From: Climacteris rufus
Taxonomy: Eukaryota > Chordata > Aves > Passeriformes > Climacteridae
DNA length: 64,000 bases
NCBI GenBank assembly: GCA_013398175.1
Contig: VZRZ01001217.1
Location: 2,286,465 to 2,350,464, forward strand
Direction: 5' to 3'
Shown here: positions 10,727 through 24,740 of the stretch, one piece after another
Position numbering within the stretch: position 1 is the stretch's first letter
Layout: the number at the start of each line of letters is the position of its first letter
Translations under genes and position numbers: made by a program
The notes under the pieces: generated by a model
The model's database searches: none
What the model was told of the DNA's origin: nothing
Seen by the model: the letters and a program-made list of their open reading frames with translations, nothing else

Positions 10727-11485
10727 TGGGACCATGACAGGGTAGCCTGGGACTCAGGAACCTCTGCCGCTGCTGGCTGGGAACAGACGCCAAAGGAAAA
10801 CTTGGTGCTTTGCTCCTGATACAAAATTCTGTGAATTTTTACCTCTTGGCTTAAAACACCTGCCAGTGCCAGTAAGAAAGCTCAACATCCTGGTTTTTAC
10901 CAAGAAACTAATTTACTTTTGTATTTTTATTCCAGTCTTCTGTGACATTGGTGCTCCTCTGTTCTTAAAATGAACTGCAACAACTGTTTAATAATAACAT
11001 CACACAGCATGCTGTGTAAGTACTGAGCTCTCACAGCCAGCTCTTCCCACGTGCTGGCAGAGATTTTGGAGCAGGAATTGCCATTATATCCCTGAAAATG
11101 GGGAATCTTATTACCTCAGGTAACTCTAGTTTCGTGAAACTATGCAAGGAAGGGCTTGAGTACCTTTTCTTACACACTGGCTCCTCAGGAATTCAGCTAC
11201 TCCATAAAAAAGAAGGGAAGTAAAAGGTTTGAGGTTTGTTTTTTTTCTTCTCTGCCTTGTACTGCCTTTCTTGCTAACCTGTCACATGCAGTGTTGGGAA
11301 ACATCATATCCATGTAACATCTGTTTTTATTTCTTTCTCCTCATTTTGTTACACAGTTTCTCTGTGTTTGGAAGTTTTTTTCAGTTTTATTACCTTTATT
11401 TATTTTTTGAAGCGTGAACATAACTAATGTGAATTTGAAACTTTTTTAAACTGAAATAAAATATCTGTGAAAATATTAATCCTTG
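10727..11485 (+). terminator. FAM161A: FAM161A 3' UTR and poly(A) signal
   Basis: About 750 bases follow the TGA at 10724-10726. AATAAA lies at 11455-11460 and a GT-rich element (tgcttgtgtttgtc) follows at about 11484. The UTR is AT-rich with several T runs in 11230-11410. The cleavage site is inferred. Confidence 0.75.
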
Positions 11486-13175
11486 CTTGTGTTTGTCAAT
11501 ATTCTGTAATTCTGAAGAGCTGTACAATTAATAATCACATTATTGGTACTTCTCTCTTTAGGAAATCAAATTTTCAGAAAGAGAAAGCCAAGGAGCTCTA
11601 AATGATGGTTTTTCTCAGATTGTTTGAAGAGATTTCAAATTTAAAAAAGTGAAATATGTTTCTAAGATCTGACAGCACTCAACTAAGTGTTCTAAAAGAA
11701 CAAATATGTAATTCCTGAACTAATAAGACAGGGATTAAAAATATTACTGGAATTCTTTTGAACTTAAAGCAAAACCAATGCCTTTAAAGGCTTTAGAAGG
11801 AATTGGGAACCTGTGTACAATTTCGATTTTGTCACTGAATTTTTACATATTAACCTTAATAATAACAGAATTAATGAACACTGATAAATAGGATATAACC
11901 AGGAAGAACTAGGACAGATTTTGGAGGTTTTGCCTCAGCTCTTTTAGCACTTCTGAAAAAGTCAAGCAGAATTGTGGGGACTAAGGAGATGCAATTGTAT
12001 GGTTTCCCAAGATTTCCAGGAAACAATTCCAGGCCAGAATTTGCTATCAAATAAAGAAATCAACCTTTTTGTAGCAAAAGAAAGATCCTCCTGAATGGGA
12101 GATCAAACTTTGAGATATTAAAGGAACCACTTATGGAAATCACTTGGAGCAGCACAGCTGAAAAGACTGTGAGGATAATGAGATTGAAGTAAAAAAAAAA
12201 AAACTGTTCAGAAATTACATTACAAACATAAAGGGATAAACATTCCAATGAGGAATTCAAAAGGAAGGAAAGCAAAGAAAAATCAGGGATGACAACAGAA
12301 GTGGAGACAGGTCAAGGTGAGTTAAACCTCATGAAGCCAAGTACAGCAGTAAAGAATATTTTAAACAAAGAAGAGCCATGTACACCTATCAGGAGATGAA
12401 AAATAGGTTTTTAGGCTGGACAAGTCAGGATTTGACTTTTTTTTTTTTATTTGGCAAAGAGGATTATTTTAAATGTAGACAAACCAGAAAAACTTATAGG
12501 ATGACAGCACTGGGGAAAAAATCAGCTATATATAAAGAAAAAAACCAAGAACTTTGACATGAAAATCAAAATCCAGTTAAAGGATTTTGGTAAATTACCA
12601 AGATGCAGAGAAGTACCATAGAAAGGGGAATCAAATATGCGGTACTTTGTCAGAACTCAAAATATTTTGATGCAATTAACATAGAGGAAAAAAGTCTTTT
12701 TTAGACTCACAGAAGATGATATACTAGGAGCACTTTAAGGTAGGAAGCTCATTAGAGGAGAAATGCTGATGAGTTATGCTTTCAGGGAAGCCAGCTAGCA
12801 GGAGGGAGAGGAATAGGAAAGTTTCTCACAGATTATTGAATATTCTGTCTTTAATACTGTAATTAATGGCCACAGCACAGAAGTAGCAACTTGTTCAAAA
12901 ATTTGCAAAGAAAATGAGAAAGGTGTATCTGAAAAAAGGATTAAAAATACCACCTGGGAAGAAGAGGATAACTTTGCATGTGGACTGTACTATGAAATAA
13001 TTTTGAAGTGCAAGAATAGTGTTCCTATATTATAAGTATATATTTTATATTTTGAAATAAGAAGCCAGAAGTCTTGGATGTTGGGCTTTTTCAAGAATTC
13101 TTTGTATTTACAATATTGCTTCCTCTAGAAACCATCTGCTGCTGTACATAATTATCACAGCAGCAACAGGTTATG

Positions 13176-13230
13176 TTCTCTTTTCCTTTTCCTCTTTTCC
13201 TCTTTTCCTTTTCTCTTTTCCTCTTTTCCT
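13176..13230. repeat. Polypyrimidine simple repeat (CTCTTTTCC-type)
   Basis: About 55 bases consist of C and T only, built from variants of CTCTTTTCCTTTT. Mirror-like polypyrimidine tracts of this kind can form triplex DNA. No gene overlaps it. Confidence 0.9.
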
Positions 13231-16200
13231 GAGGTAAAAATTATTACATCATCACCTCTGGCAGCTCCTCCAGATGAAGAGAATAACAAAAGAATTTGCC
13301 TTCTTGAAGAAAATGTTTAAAGCCATCACTATTTTGGAATTAATTATGGTCTAATTTAGAATCCTCAAGGCTTCTCTAATGGTTCTTCAAAATACTTGCC
13401 TGAGCTTAGCAGATAATAGGCACTCTAGAGATCAAAACATATATATTAAAAATTATTTCTAACAGTAGGTCTATCCAGTTGCCCACAAGTTGAAGTCAAA
13501 CATGAGCTTTGCATACAGAACACATTTGCCCAGGAATACTATCTAGTCCATTATTACATGGCAGGTGCTGGCTTACAATCATTAAAATGCAGATAAAATT
13601 AGAAATAGTTTGGTGTCTGTCCTCCTCACCCTTCAGTGGAATTACAGTCTTACATCTCTGGTTGTATAATGTTTTGGTAATTACTTGGCTTTAGGAAAAA
13701 AAAAAAAACAAGCCCTTGCATACTCCAGCAAAACTCCAAATTGCTTCTTTCTTCAACAGGAATTGCAGGTATTTGAGGAATGTCAGATCAGAATTAAGAC
13801 TCCCAAATAGTACCAGACAAATTCCTGTCCCTGCTGTCCACTAAAACCAGAGCAGTGAGAGGGAGCAGAGAAAGCAGGGATCCCAGGGACGAGGCAAACC
13901 ACACAGACACGAAGGAAGCTGCAGGGGGGGAAGGTGAGGAGATGCCAGGGCCCCCCCCTCACTCAGGCCACATGTCCCAGAAGTGCATCCCAGGATTAAC
14001 CACAGGGAACACACAATCCCCCACATGCTTATGTGGCTGCAGCACAGAGAAGGCAGAGAAATACAATACAGGCAAGAAACACTCTTCTTTTCTGATCATG
14101 AACCCTGTAAATGAGACCATGTTTGATTTGGTGAGCACAAATAATGCTGAAAGTCAGTTGTTAACAGGACTGAAAACAAGAATATTTGCACCTGCACAGC
14201 TCAAAATTTGCTACTAATAGTTGGGGCTTAGTGCCATAAGCAGATTACTAACAATAGTTAGGCAGGTTACAATAAGAAGGTTAGTAAGATTAGGCAGGTT
14301 ACTGATTGACTACAGCAACCACACCACCAACACAGCCAGGAAATTCGAGTTGCCAGGATAATGAACTGTTGCAGACCATCCTGCTTCCACATTATTCAGG
14401 GGATTTCAGACACAGCTTTCCACACCTGCAGATGTACTGGGTTCTCAGGGAAAGCTGCTGTCAACTTGCTGTTTCAGCCATCCCAGGTTTTCTAAAAGGG
14501 ATAAAAGGGACACAAATGACATTTGTAATAAGTAGTAAGAGCAAAGAAACAAAAGTCAGCTTTTTGTGTGTCTCATTCTGATGAAGTTTTGCTCTGAGGA
14601 GCTTAATCCTGTAAAAGCTTTATCCCCAAGGTGCTGGAATTGCCAAGTGCACCATCCCAGCAAGTCAAGCAATGAGCTCTCACATCTGGCACTGAAGGGC
14701 AACACAAACAAACAGCTGGCTGTGAGGCCCCACAGTGTTTGACAATTACCACTTCGGGGTTTTGAGCTTTCTAACCAAACAAGCAACTGCAAACACCACC
14801 CAGCAGAATCCCAGCCCAAAGAGCTGAGGCTCATCTGGCTGACACACAAGCCCTGCTTATCATGCCACTGCAAAATACCCACCACAAAAAACACCTATCA
14901 GTGGGGTTCATGTTACTGCAAAACTGTGGTACTTCCCAGGGCAGGCAGACCAGAGACCATCAGAGCTGAGATATTAAGCAATTAAGACTTCAAATAAATG
15001 CCAGAAAATACATTTGCAGAGTTATGCCATTTGAAGATTAAAAAAAAACCCCAAAGACACTGTACCTTCCTTTAAACCCCTTCCCATTTAAAGTGCTCAG
15101 TGAGAATTCCCTATCTCCCTTGCTTGTTAACTTGACTCTGAGGTGATTCCTGGGTGAAACCTTCCTCCTCCTGCTGCTCTGTAAATGCTGATTTAATTCA
15201 GGCCTGGCAAGCTGAGGCTGAGTTGAGCTCTCCCCGTGGAGCTGCCTGGGTACCTGTTTGCCTGCTCCAGCTTGTTCCTGACCCTGAGAACTGGCACAGA
15301 GCCCCTCCTGTTCCCACAGCTCCCTCTCCTCCCTCTCCCACTGAAAGGCAGCTCAGTGTAGCCCAGAAATACCCTCAGCTTCCAACCAGCCACACAACTC
15401 CTGGGTAATATTCATGTTTGTATAAAGGGTAACCAGAAAAAAAAGCTGTTCAGTTTTATGCAACAGCCAGTTCTCTCAGACACCTCACAGCAGCACCACA
15501 CCCAACTCCACTGCCTGCCCTCCCACCCTAAAGCAGAGCCAGCAACTCCAAAACATGAGCCAAATTCCATTTGAGGGCACACAGCTGAGCTCTGCACTGC
15601 TTACCTGTGAACACACTCAATTTCACACTAAAAGAAAATCAAATTCACCCTGGAAGATGTTTCTGTGAAATACAACTCCTCTCTTCAGGCCACAGCTGCC
15701 ACATCCCAAAGGAATTTCCATGCCCTGCTACTGCTGGGGGTAAAATTTTGGATTTTTTTTTTAAATAACAGTTTTATCAAAACCTCAATAAAACACATCT
15801 AAACAATGGCACAGAGATGCTGAAAATCTGCTTTCCCTTTTATTTGTGAGCTGTATTCCATCCTAACCCACAGCCATGAGCCCCTTTCACACATCACCCA
15901 TTTAACACAGGCCTTCAGCTCTGCTATTTCCTCCAGGCAGCATCCTGTAAAATCATGGAAAAGATCACAGCCTGATAAATTATTTGCAATTTGTGCATAT
16001 ATGGCTGTGGATAGAATTCACTTGCCATAAATGAGAACAAAGGGCTGAGGCAGAAGGATGCACTTGCTAAAGTACTTGTGAATTTTTTCATCCTTTACCA
16101 ATCTCTGGTTTCAAAGAAGAGTTTGAAATGAATTAAAAGTTTGTTTCAGGTGACAGGGAACAGCCCCTCTCCTCTCTCCTGGCTACTTCATGCTGAGCAG

Positions 16201-19200
16201 GGTCCAAGGCTTGTAAAGTCAGATCAGAAGGTCCTTCTGAGCATTCAGTAAGTTGATTCAACTTGCTAAAACAATAGGAATAAGCTCAGGAAAACACTCC
16301 AGATCTCAACAGAAGCTCTTCCCAGCCATTTTGGTGAGGATTAATGGAAGCAGAAGGGGAGGGAAGATCAGATTGCTTCCCTGATCTTTATTAGCAGTCA
16401 AGATCAAGAGGAGCTGTTCACTTGTCTCAGTGAGAACACAAGCACAGCCCAAGTGTGTGATTCTTATTTTTTGTTTAATGTACATAAATCACTTCTCAAA
16501 AGCACTGAGGGATCTGACAATCATTTCCCCCAGACGTCTGTTTTAAGCCATTTTCTAAAGTAATTTTGGAACTATGACAGCCTTTCAGGTTTTTTGTTTG
16601 TTTTGTTTGGGTTATGGCTTTCTGGAGGGAGTGAGTGGGGGATTGTGTAAGGTTTGGAGGCTTTTTTTAGAACTTCCTGCAGCATAATCTCTTTGGACTC
16701 CATAGCCCAGACAATTTGCTGCAGAACATCTACTGATATCCCAGTCACACAAAGAACAATCATAACAAGAACTATTGTACTCTCTACTGTAAACACTGGT
16801 AGAATGAAATAGTAAGATTAAGGAAAAAATAGTTAAAAATAGAACTCTTTTCTTTCCAAAGGAAATAACATGATTTTTACCCCAGCCTCTCTTGTCATTG
16901 TTACAACAATGGTTCATTTTAGGCCATATCTGAGTGCACTTGGAGCCAGGAAACCCTGGCACAAATGTGCTACAGCAGCTTGACCTTTGTTTGCACTGAA
17001 TGTCTGGGCCAGCAGGTTTCAAGGGACTTGCTAGAGGTTAACAGAGCTGTGCCAGGGGGTACATTTTCCTAGAGCACAACTCAGACCCCATTCCAGTGCT
17101 CCAGAGCACTGGAAAGCTCTCTAAGTCAGGAAACACAGCAAACACAAAGTTCACGTTGAGGTTCTATGCTTCTTTCCCTAACAGGAATATCAAAAGATCA
17201 CATTAGTTATTTTTCACAAGGAAAAAAGCTAAAAAGCCATTTCAGGCTGTTTTCAGTATCAAGGGACATCCAGGGAAACCCTCTACTCCTGCAACATCAG
17301 TGGTGCAAAACCTGCCCCCTGTTCCCATTCTATCTCTTCCAATACAGGAAACAAACCACAAGCCAACTTTCTTTCACGTATTTCAAAAGTCAAACCACTT
17401 CAGAGGAAGCAAGGGAGCTGCAGAGAAAACTGCTCCACCCTGGCATCACACATCCACATTTCCCCTGATAAGCAGCTTCTCATTTTCCATACTCAAGGTT
17501 TCTCCTTTTTCCTTTTCTTTGTCCTTTTGAGCTTGGATTTTCAGCTCTTCCATTTCCAAAGAACATCTTGCTCTGTTTCATGTTGGTCCTCTGGGTTTGC
17601 ACCTTCTCTCCATCCAGAGTTCCTTCCAGACAGGCTCCTGAGTCTTCCAATTTAATTAATAATCTGCTCTGGGAAGGGGGAAAGACACCACATGATAAAT
17701 GCTCATTTTGAAAAACAGCTTAAATGTTTTCTGCTCAACACCAAGAGTCTGAGCACTCATTTGAAAAGTGAGGTGAGAGGTCAGGTTCTTGTAAAAGAAT
17801 TGGGTGCTTTGATGGAAACAGGGACCAGGATTTCAGCCACATCTGCCTCAGGACTCATTTTAAACAGTGAAAATAAATGTTATAGCTGGGCATGTTCCAC
17901 AAGGAAGACACTAGAATCCCCTCCAGCTCTAGAAATTTGCTGTATTAAAGCTGTACATTATCTTGTCAACATGTAGAACTCTTCTTTAGCCAGCCCACTG
18001 ATGTGAATGAAATCCCATCTGTGTCTCCCCATCCCTGGACCTGCCCCAGTGCAGTGCTGATTCCATGCTGGAGCAGCAAGCTCCTGGCACACACAGCACA
18101 CATTCCAAAGGCTGAGTGCTTCCCCCTTCTCCAGCTGGGAGGAATATAGAGGAGATCCATCTTCCTCCAGACAGCCAGCACAGCTTCATGCTCAGGGCTC
18201 TCTACATCTCCCAGCAGAGGCCACTGGAGACTGCAGCTCCTCACTTGTTCTCTGGTTGTCTCTCCATCAGGATTCCTTCCCAATTTCCCTATTCCCCAGA
18301 GCTGAAGAGGAATATTCTGGCCAAGAGAATACTCATTTCCTGTAGCATCTTAAGACTATGATGCTCAGTCTTCCTGCTGGGATGATTTACAAGTATCTTT
18401 AAAGCTCTGGAATCCTTTAAAATAGAAAGTTTTAAGCCTGTGTTTAAAAACCCAAGAATGGCTTCACACTCACTGCCACCGCTCCCTTCAGGGACATTGC
18501 AAAGGCTGCAATTCACCTGCACTGGAGTTCCTGCCAGCTGCTAATTCACATCAGCACTCCTGGCAAATGCTTCCCAGGCAAGGGGAGCCTGGAGTTCATT
18601 CCAGTGTGTGGAACACCACAAAGACATAAAGCTCATCAGCTTTCGAACAAATTAAATTTGTGGTCAGAGACAAAAATAACCCTGGGGAGTATCCAAGACT
18701 GATTGCCTTCATTCCCATCATGTATTTGGGCCATGGGAAAAGTGGAATATGCAGTGGTGTGCTGCTTAAGTGGACAGAAATCAGGGGACTTTGGGGAGGA
18801 TGGAGACAAGTGGTTGTTTCAAAGATGAGCAGCACTGTGAACAAACAAGTTTTCTCCATCTCCTGCACCAAAGATGTGAAGTTACAGGTCAGAGTCACCT
18901 CAGCAGGACAGCAGATGCATTAGCAGAGGAAGGAATCAATTCAGTCAATAAAGGAATTGATACCTGTCTATAGTTAGAAAAAACCTTTTACAGACCAAGC
19001 TGTTCTTCTGGATCATTGAGAAATGAAAGAGTTTTATTGAGTTTCTAAATACAAAGATACATGTATAATTAATATTGTCAAACTGCCAGACATTTAGAGT
19101 GGCTTAGGATTTTAAATGTTCCTTTCTTTGGTTCTTTCCTTCTCAAGAATGCAGCTAACAGCTAGGAGGAAAAGAGGAGAGATGCAAAGGGGCTGTGAAT

Positions 19201-21470
19201 TTCCTCTATAATGAGCTGGTGTACAAAGTTGGAAGTGGTGGATACAGAGACTACTCACAGAACCCACAGAGCAGGAAAACAGGATTCAGCCTGCTCTTTC
19301 TGACCCACTGTGGGGTGGAAGGACAGTGGCTTTCTGCCTTCTCCATCTGGCTTTACTCTATCTACTTATTCTTCTGGTTTTGAGAAGTTCAAAGCTGGCA
19401 TCAACTGTGCAGAAAGACTTCCTTGGTGTGATGGAGAAAATATTTTCTTAAGAGTGTAAAAGCTTGAAATCATTCCAAGAAAGAACATCTGACTTTCACT
19501 TCACCTATTCCTTGAAAAAATATTTTAATAAGATGGGGTTTACAACAGGAGACAAACTTAGTGGTGTTATTTCATGTAATTGGTTTTGTCAGCAGACCAA
19601 AGAAATAATCAGCCACGAGTCTTTTGCTACCGCCAATATCATCAAAAAGTGAAAATGTTGGCAAAAGCCACATTTAATTCTTTGAGAGCATCTATTAAAA
19701 AGCAAACCAAGATACTTAGCAGATATAATCCACACTATTAGTACTACAGGTTCTTAACCCTTCACTTCATCTCAAAAATAATTTTAAAAGAGGATTTTTG
19801 AAAGGGGTAACTCACTTGGATTTGTTTTCCAGTTTACTCTCTCTAGTACCATCAAAAGTAAAATTTCTACATGCTGCACTTTATAGCTGTACCCTTAGGT
19901 AGTAAACCTGTTTTTCTAAGAAGCATTCACAGAGTAACAGAACAAACCATGATCTTTTCCTCTTTTTCATATCAACAGATGGCAGGTATAAAAGCAAAAA
20001 AAGAAAAATAACTCTTATTTTTTGAAGAGAACATGAAGGAAACACTAGGATTTTTGTAACAGATGGGCCCCAGAAGCAGAACAAAATACAATTAATAGGC
20101 ACCAACAGAATTAAGGTGAATTGTTATACAAGTCTCGTTCCTCTTGAGTAACAAACAGCTTCAAATTTACCTTGGTGTTCCAGAGCTTTTACAAATCTCA
20201 TTTTGCAGCAGTGAAAGTCAGAAACAGCAGTTTGAAATGAACAGAATGACACTCTTCAAGTGTAGCACAAGCAGCAGGTCAGAACTTGCCTGTGCTTGCT
20301 GTTTCTGGGAAGAACACAAGGCAGGTTGACCAACCACAATTCAATCACAATTAGTCTAATGGCAAAAACTTCGGCTTTACCTTTTTTTCATTTGGATTTT
20401 CAAGTAATTTCCTTTTTCTTCCTCTTGGATTCTTCTGAGCATAAAGTGCACAGTTTTTCTTCAGTTAAAACAGAAATAGCAGAAGATCAATAAAGGTTTT
20501 CATAAGAATAATAACAACAAAATCCAATATGTCTCATGGAACCATAATTTATACTCTCCATAGAGGTGATTTTCTATTGGTACAGTCAGTAAAAGACTTT
20601 CTCCAGAAACAAATTTCAGTTATAAATTAAAATACAGCCTCATGAAAGCCTCTGTCTGTAGAAGTGACCACTGAGGGACACTACAGAGATTTCACTCCTT
20701 AGACAGCAAGTTTGGTTCAGAAAACTTCCCATGTGCTGCAACACCACAATAAATAGAAAATGGCCTACTATGAGTTCCATAAATGTTGTCGTGGGACTGT
20801 AAGAATCAAAGGGTCACTGGACTAACACCACACAATGCATGAGCATTTTGCAACACTCTCAAACATCATTTGGGTTCCTGCAGCACAGGGTTGGGATGGT
20901 CTCTCATCAAATACTTGAGTCCACAGGAATTGGGTGAACTCTCCTGGAAAAGCCACAAACCTGTGAATTTTCACCATTTGCCACAAAACCATTGCCAGGA
21001 ACAGGAAAAAGGAACTATTTTGCCTGTCAAGCACTATCTTGAAATAGGGAAGTCTCCAGAGTTTGGTTTTTGATCCATCTCACTTTACTGACACATCTCT
21101 GTACTCAAGTGATAAAAAGAAGGTTCCAGGGAAGCTGAAAAAAAATGAAAGATGTAAGTGTTGAACTGACAAAGACTGTTCACCATCGTTTCAGCAATTA
21201 CAGAGCAAGACACTTGCACCCTTTTCACATCCCTTCCAAGGGTTTGTCTCACAGGCTCACATCCAAAACACCCCAATGTCAGTAGTAATGCTCACAACAG
21301 AAATGTTGGGATTAGCACACTAGGAAAACCATCTGGAGCTGAGAATGCTAAAGTGGAGCAGCATAAATTGACTTCTTATTTCTACAGCACTTCCTGGAAA
21401 AGCCTTAGGTAGCCCAAGGAATTGAGCACTTTAAAGAAGAAAAAGTGTTTGGCCAGGATCATCAGTGGAT

Positions 21471-21510
21471 CATTATCCAAGAAGAAAATTCATTATCCAA
21501 GAAGCAAATT
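21471..21510. repeat. 20-bp tandem duplication
   Basis: Two adjacent 20-bp units start at 21471 and 21491 (CATTATCCAAGAAG followed by AAAATT or CAAATT). They differ at one base, so the duplication is recent. Confidence 0.9.
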
Positions 21511-24500
21511 CTGCTTCCTTAAATGAGGGATCCCAAGTGGTCTTGTATTTCCATGGGACTGCTCCAGACAGCACCCTGAGCAGGACTGGGCTCCTGCTCA
21601 CTTTTGTGCTGAAAAGATGCCAAGTGAAATGTTTCTGGAAGCTGAATCCAAATTCTCACTGCTGTATGAAAGAGGTTTGCATATGACAACATCACCAGGA
21701 TTAATCACACCCACAAAGCTGAAGCAGCTCATGACCACCGAGCCTGAGGCTCTGCTGGGAATTACACAGGGCAAAAAGAGTTCCCAAGAGTTTATAATCA
21801 AAGAGATTAAGGCAGAAAAAGCTACATTCTTATTAAAAATAAGCCTTATAGGCACAGCAAAATATATTTAAATAATGATCTATCCTTGATTCCAAACTGA
21901 TTTTATCACTGTTTTTACCTTCCACTTCAGAAGAACACTACAGTGTGACTAGAAAAAGAAAAGGAATTAAGAACAGCACCTTTCAATAGAATCAGTACCT
22001 CTTAATCAATGCTTTAATGTTTTATTAAAACTCCTGCTGTTAGGGAAGTGGCAAAGTCCACACTCAAAACATACCTGCAGGTCTCCTTATTGCAATAAGG
22101 TTTTCAGTAAACAAATATCCTTTTTTAAGACTTCTTTTAATATAATTGAAAAATTTGGGCCAGCAGTATCCTGTATCAAACACTGAGGTGTTAAAATTGC
22201 ATCAGTAATTTTCTGTCCAGCTGCCTGACTTCCAAGGTCCATGTGCAATTTAGGCCTAGGTGAAATTAAGGAATCTGAAGAGATAAAATGCAGGATACAT
22301 TATGTACAGTTCTGCAACTGAGGGAAATCAATGCACCTAATATTCATATTATGATGTAAAGAATTTCTGCAGTCAGAAGCAGAAAGCTTGGAGTTTCCTT
22401 GAATAAAAATTCCAATCTTAAGCTTGTATCCTCAACACAAAGTGAACAAAAATGTAGGCAAGTGTCCCAGTCAAATGAATATTGAATCTTAATCCAATAT
22501 AACACAAATTTTCCAAGAGACCAGTTCTCAGCTAACCAGGCAATTGTCTTTGATTAGATTTATTTTATTACCTATGGTTAGAAGAATCACTTTTCTCATC
22601 ACTCTGGACTTCAGAAAAGCACTTCTTGTGAGGAGCTGGTTACAATGGAGACAAGAATATCCCTGTAGGATGAGACACAGCAAGCCAGGGAAGGCTTTTG
22701 CACAAAGTGGAAAGCATTGGGCTAAGGGAAGGCTGAAATGGATTTAATTTAACAACCTCTGAAATGAACACTGGAGAGAGGGAAGAAAGGAAGAGGAAAG
22801 AAGGAGTGCTAACAGCACAGGTCTGGGAGATGGTAGCAGCTGGTCTTCAAAATTCTGGTTACTAAGTTTTTTGGATTTGATACAGTTGCCCCATATCACA
22901 CAAGCCTTTAAGAACAAAGTCATGAATACCAGAAAATAAACCACAATTCCTTGCCCCTTCTAAGTGAGATGAATTGACAGAGCTTTTTAGCAGCATGCCT
23001 CCCAAAACACAAAGCCTAACCTTCTGCAAAGTCCCATTTGTTCTGTGGAAGCAGACATTTAAAAAGGCTACAAAGGTCACCAGTTGTTAGGAGGTAGATG
23101 TATTTCCTGTATTTTTCATGTTTTGAATCTAAACACACGGCAGCCTGAAGGCCAATGCTCCTGGACACTACAGTGAATTAAGCTGAGTACAAACCCTGCC
23201 CCCAGAAATGAAATAAAAGTCAGTGTTTCTGAAGTCCTACCCAGATTCACTTATCTAGGTAGTGGTAAATGAGAGAATTAAAGAGTTCCCTTCAATAGGT
23301 GATAGTCCTGATTCAAACAGCCCTGCAGCCAAACCAAGATTTCAATGCTCAGAGCAATTGCTGCTTTTCTGGAATGACAAAGTGTTAAAACACAGAAGAA
23401 CCAAACTCATGTTTTGAAGTGCCATGAGATGACATCATCACTACAGCCCATCTGGGAGGAAGAACACAGAGATGATGAGCCAAAAATCACTTCTGGCATA
23501 AAAGGACAGAGTTCCACTGACTTCAGGGGATTTATCCCAATGTTCCTGTGTGTTGCAGATTAAAATGACACACTTCACAGACTGGTAGACGTGAAACAAG
23601 GTTAAAGCCACAAAGACTGCTGTAACATGCTCATTTACAGCAATTTATTCTGTTCACCACAAACATATTTGTAGATTCTAAAAATCAAGAGTGTGGCAGC
23701 TGCTCCCATAGGTCAATATGCTAAAAAAATAGGATATTTCTGCAGAGATAAGAAAGAACATATGGTCCTTATTGCCAGCTAAGGGTCCCTTTTAAAACAA
23801 TTTTCCTCAATCTGATTTGCCTTACAATTACCCTAAATCCTGCCATGATTGCTCTCACAGAGCATTCACAGAACTTGGCTTCCCCTGAAGATGTATTTTT
23901 CCTTCCCCTAGTTACTGCCTTTATTATTGATTTTCAGATAATCCCTGCAGTTACTAGAAAAAAGGTTTGGCAAGTTTCCCTCGAGGCTGCAGGTGCCTAT
24001 TACCCTTATCTCCAGAGCATCCTCCTGCCCTGAGCCCCAGGCTGGGCACTGGCTGTGTCCCTGGGCACACTCTGTCCAGGGACCAGCAGGGAGAACATTT
24101 CCTGTCCTCTCCCTGGCAAACAAGAAAGGCCACAGCTGCTGGGCCCAGCAGAGGGGCTGCTCAGGAAACCTGTCCTGGAGAGGGGTCTGGCTGGACCCAG
24201 CTGCAGAGCACTGAGCAATTCCCCCTCCCCACACAAATTTGGCCCATTTCATCCTCTCCTCACTGGAAGATCAGACTTATTTAAAAGACCCTTTTAACCA
24301 ATGCAGAACTGTAATCAGCAAAGCACCTTCATTAACATCCCTGTCACAAGAGGTTGTATCAGAGGGGGGTTCTTTTGGCAGAGAAATAACAGGCTGAATA
24401 TTGTGTTAGCAAATAGAAATCACACCCCTGAAGACAGGGCTGCCAGCATGTAAGCTGCATTCTGAGAACTGGTTGGCTAAACTGAGAAGCAAAGCTTAAA

Positions 24501-24740
24501 GAAACTTTTTTGACCTATTATCATTAAATTTAAAACTAATAACTGGCTAAAACTGCCTGTGTGAACAGCCACTATGGTTAAAGTACTTATTCCAGTGTAG
24601 TTTACAAGGTTGTTATTATTTTTGTTTGGTTGTTGTTTGAGTTTTTTTTAATAGAGACAATTATCAACTGTGGATTGTTTTTGTTTGGTTGGTTTTCTTA
24701 AGGCAGAGAGGGAAGAACTGGATTACAGTTATGGATAGAG

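Larger units (their letters stand above)
11486..24740. other. Intergenic, no gene recognised
   Basis: I read both strands for conserved protein segments and found none; ORFs are short and lack homology that I recognise. Apart from the pyrimidine tract at 13176 and the 20-bp duplication at 21471, listed separately, I note G7 and C8 runs at 13924-13958 and a twice-repeated TTAGGCAGGTTAC motif near 14258-14310. A 16-bp perfect palindrome lies at 22085-22100. By synteny this is the start of the interval between FAM161A and XPO1. Confidence 0.6.

Noticed and set aside
10233..10793. 186-codon Pro-rich minus-strand ORF
   Set aside because: It is the complement of the Glu-rich GGA/GAA repeats of FAM161A exon 7. 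The Pro/Leu composition follows from that and there is no independent evidence of a gene.
22085..22100. 16-bp perfect palindrome CCTTATTGCAATAAGG
   Set aside because: About one exact 8-bp half palindrome is expected by chance in a window of this size. A C/EBP-like core alone is not enough to call a site.
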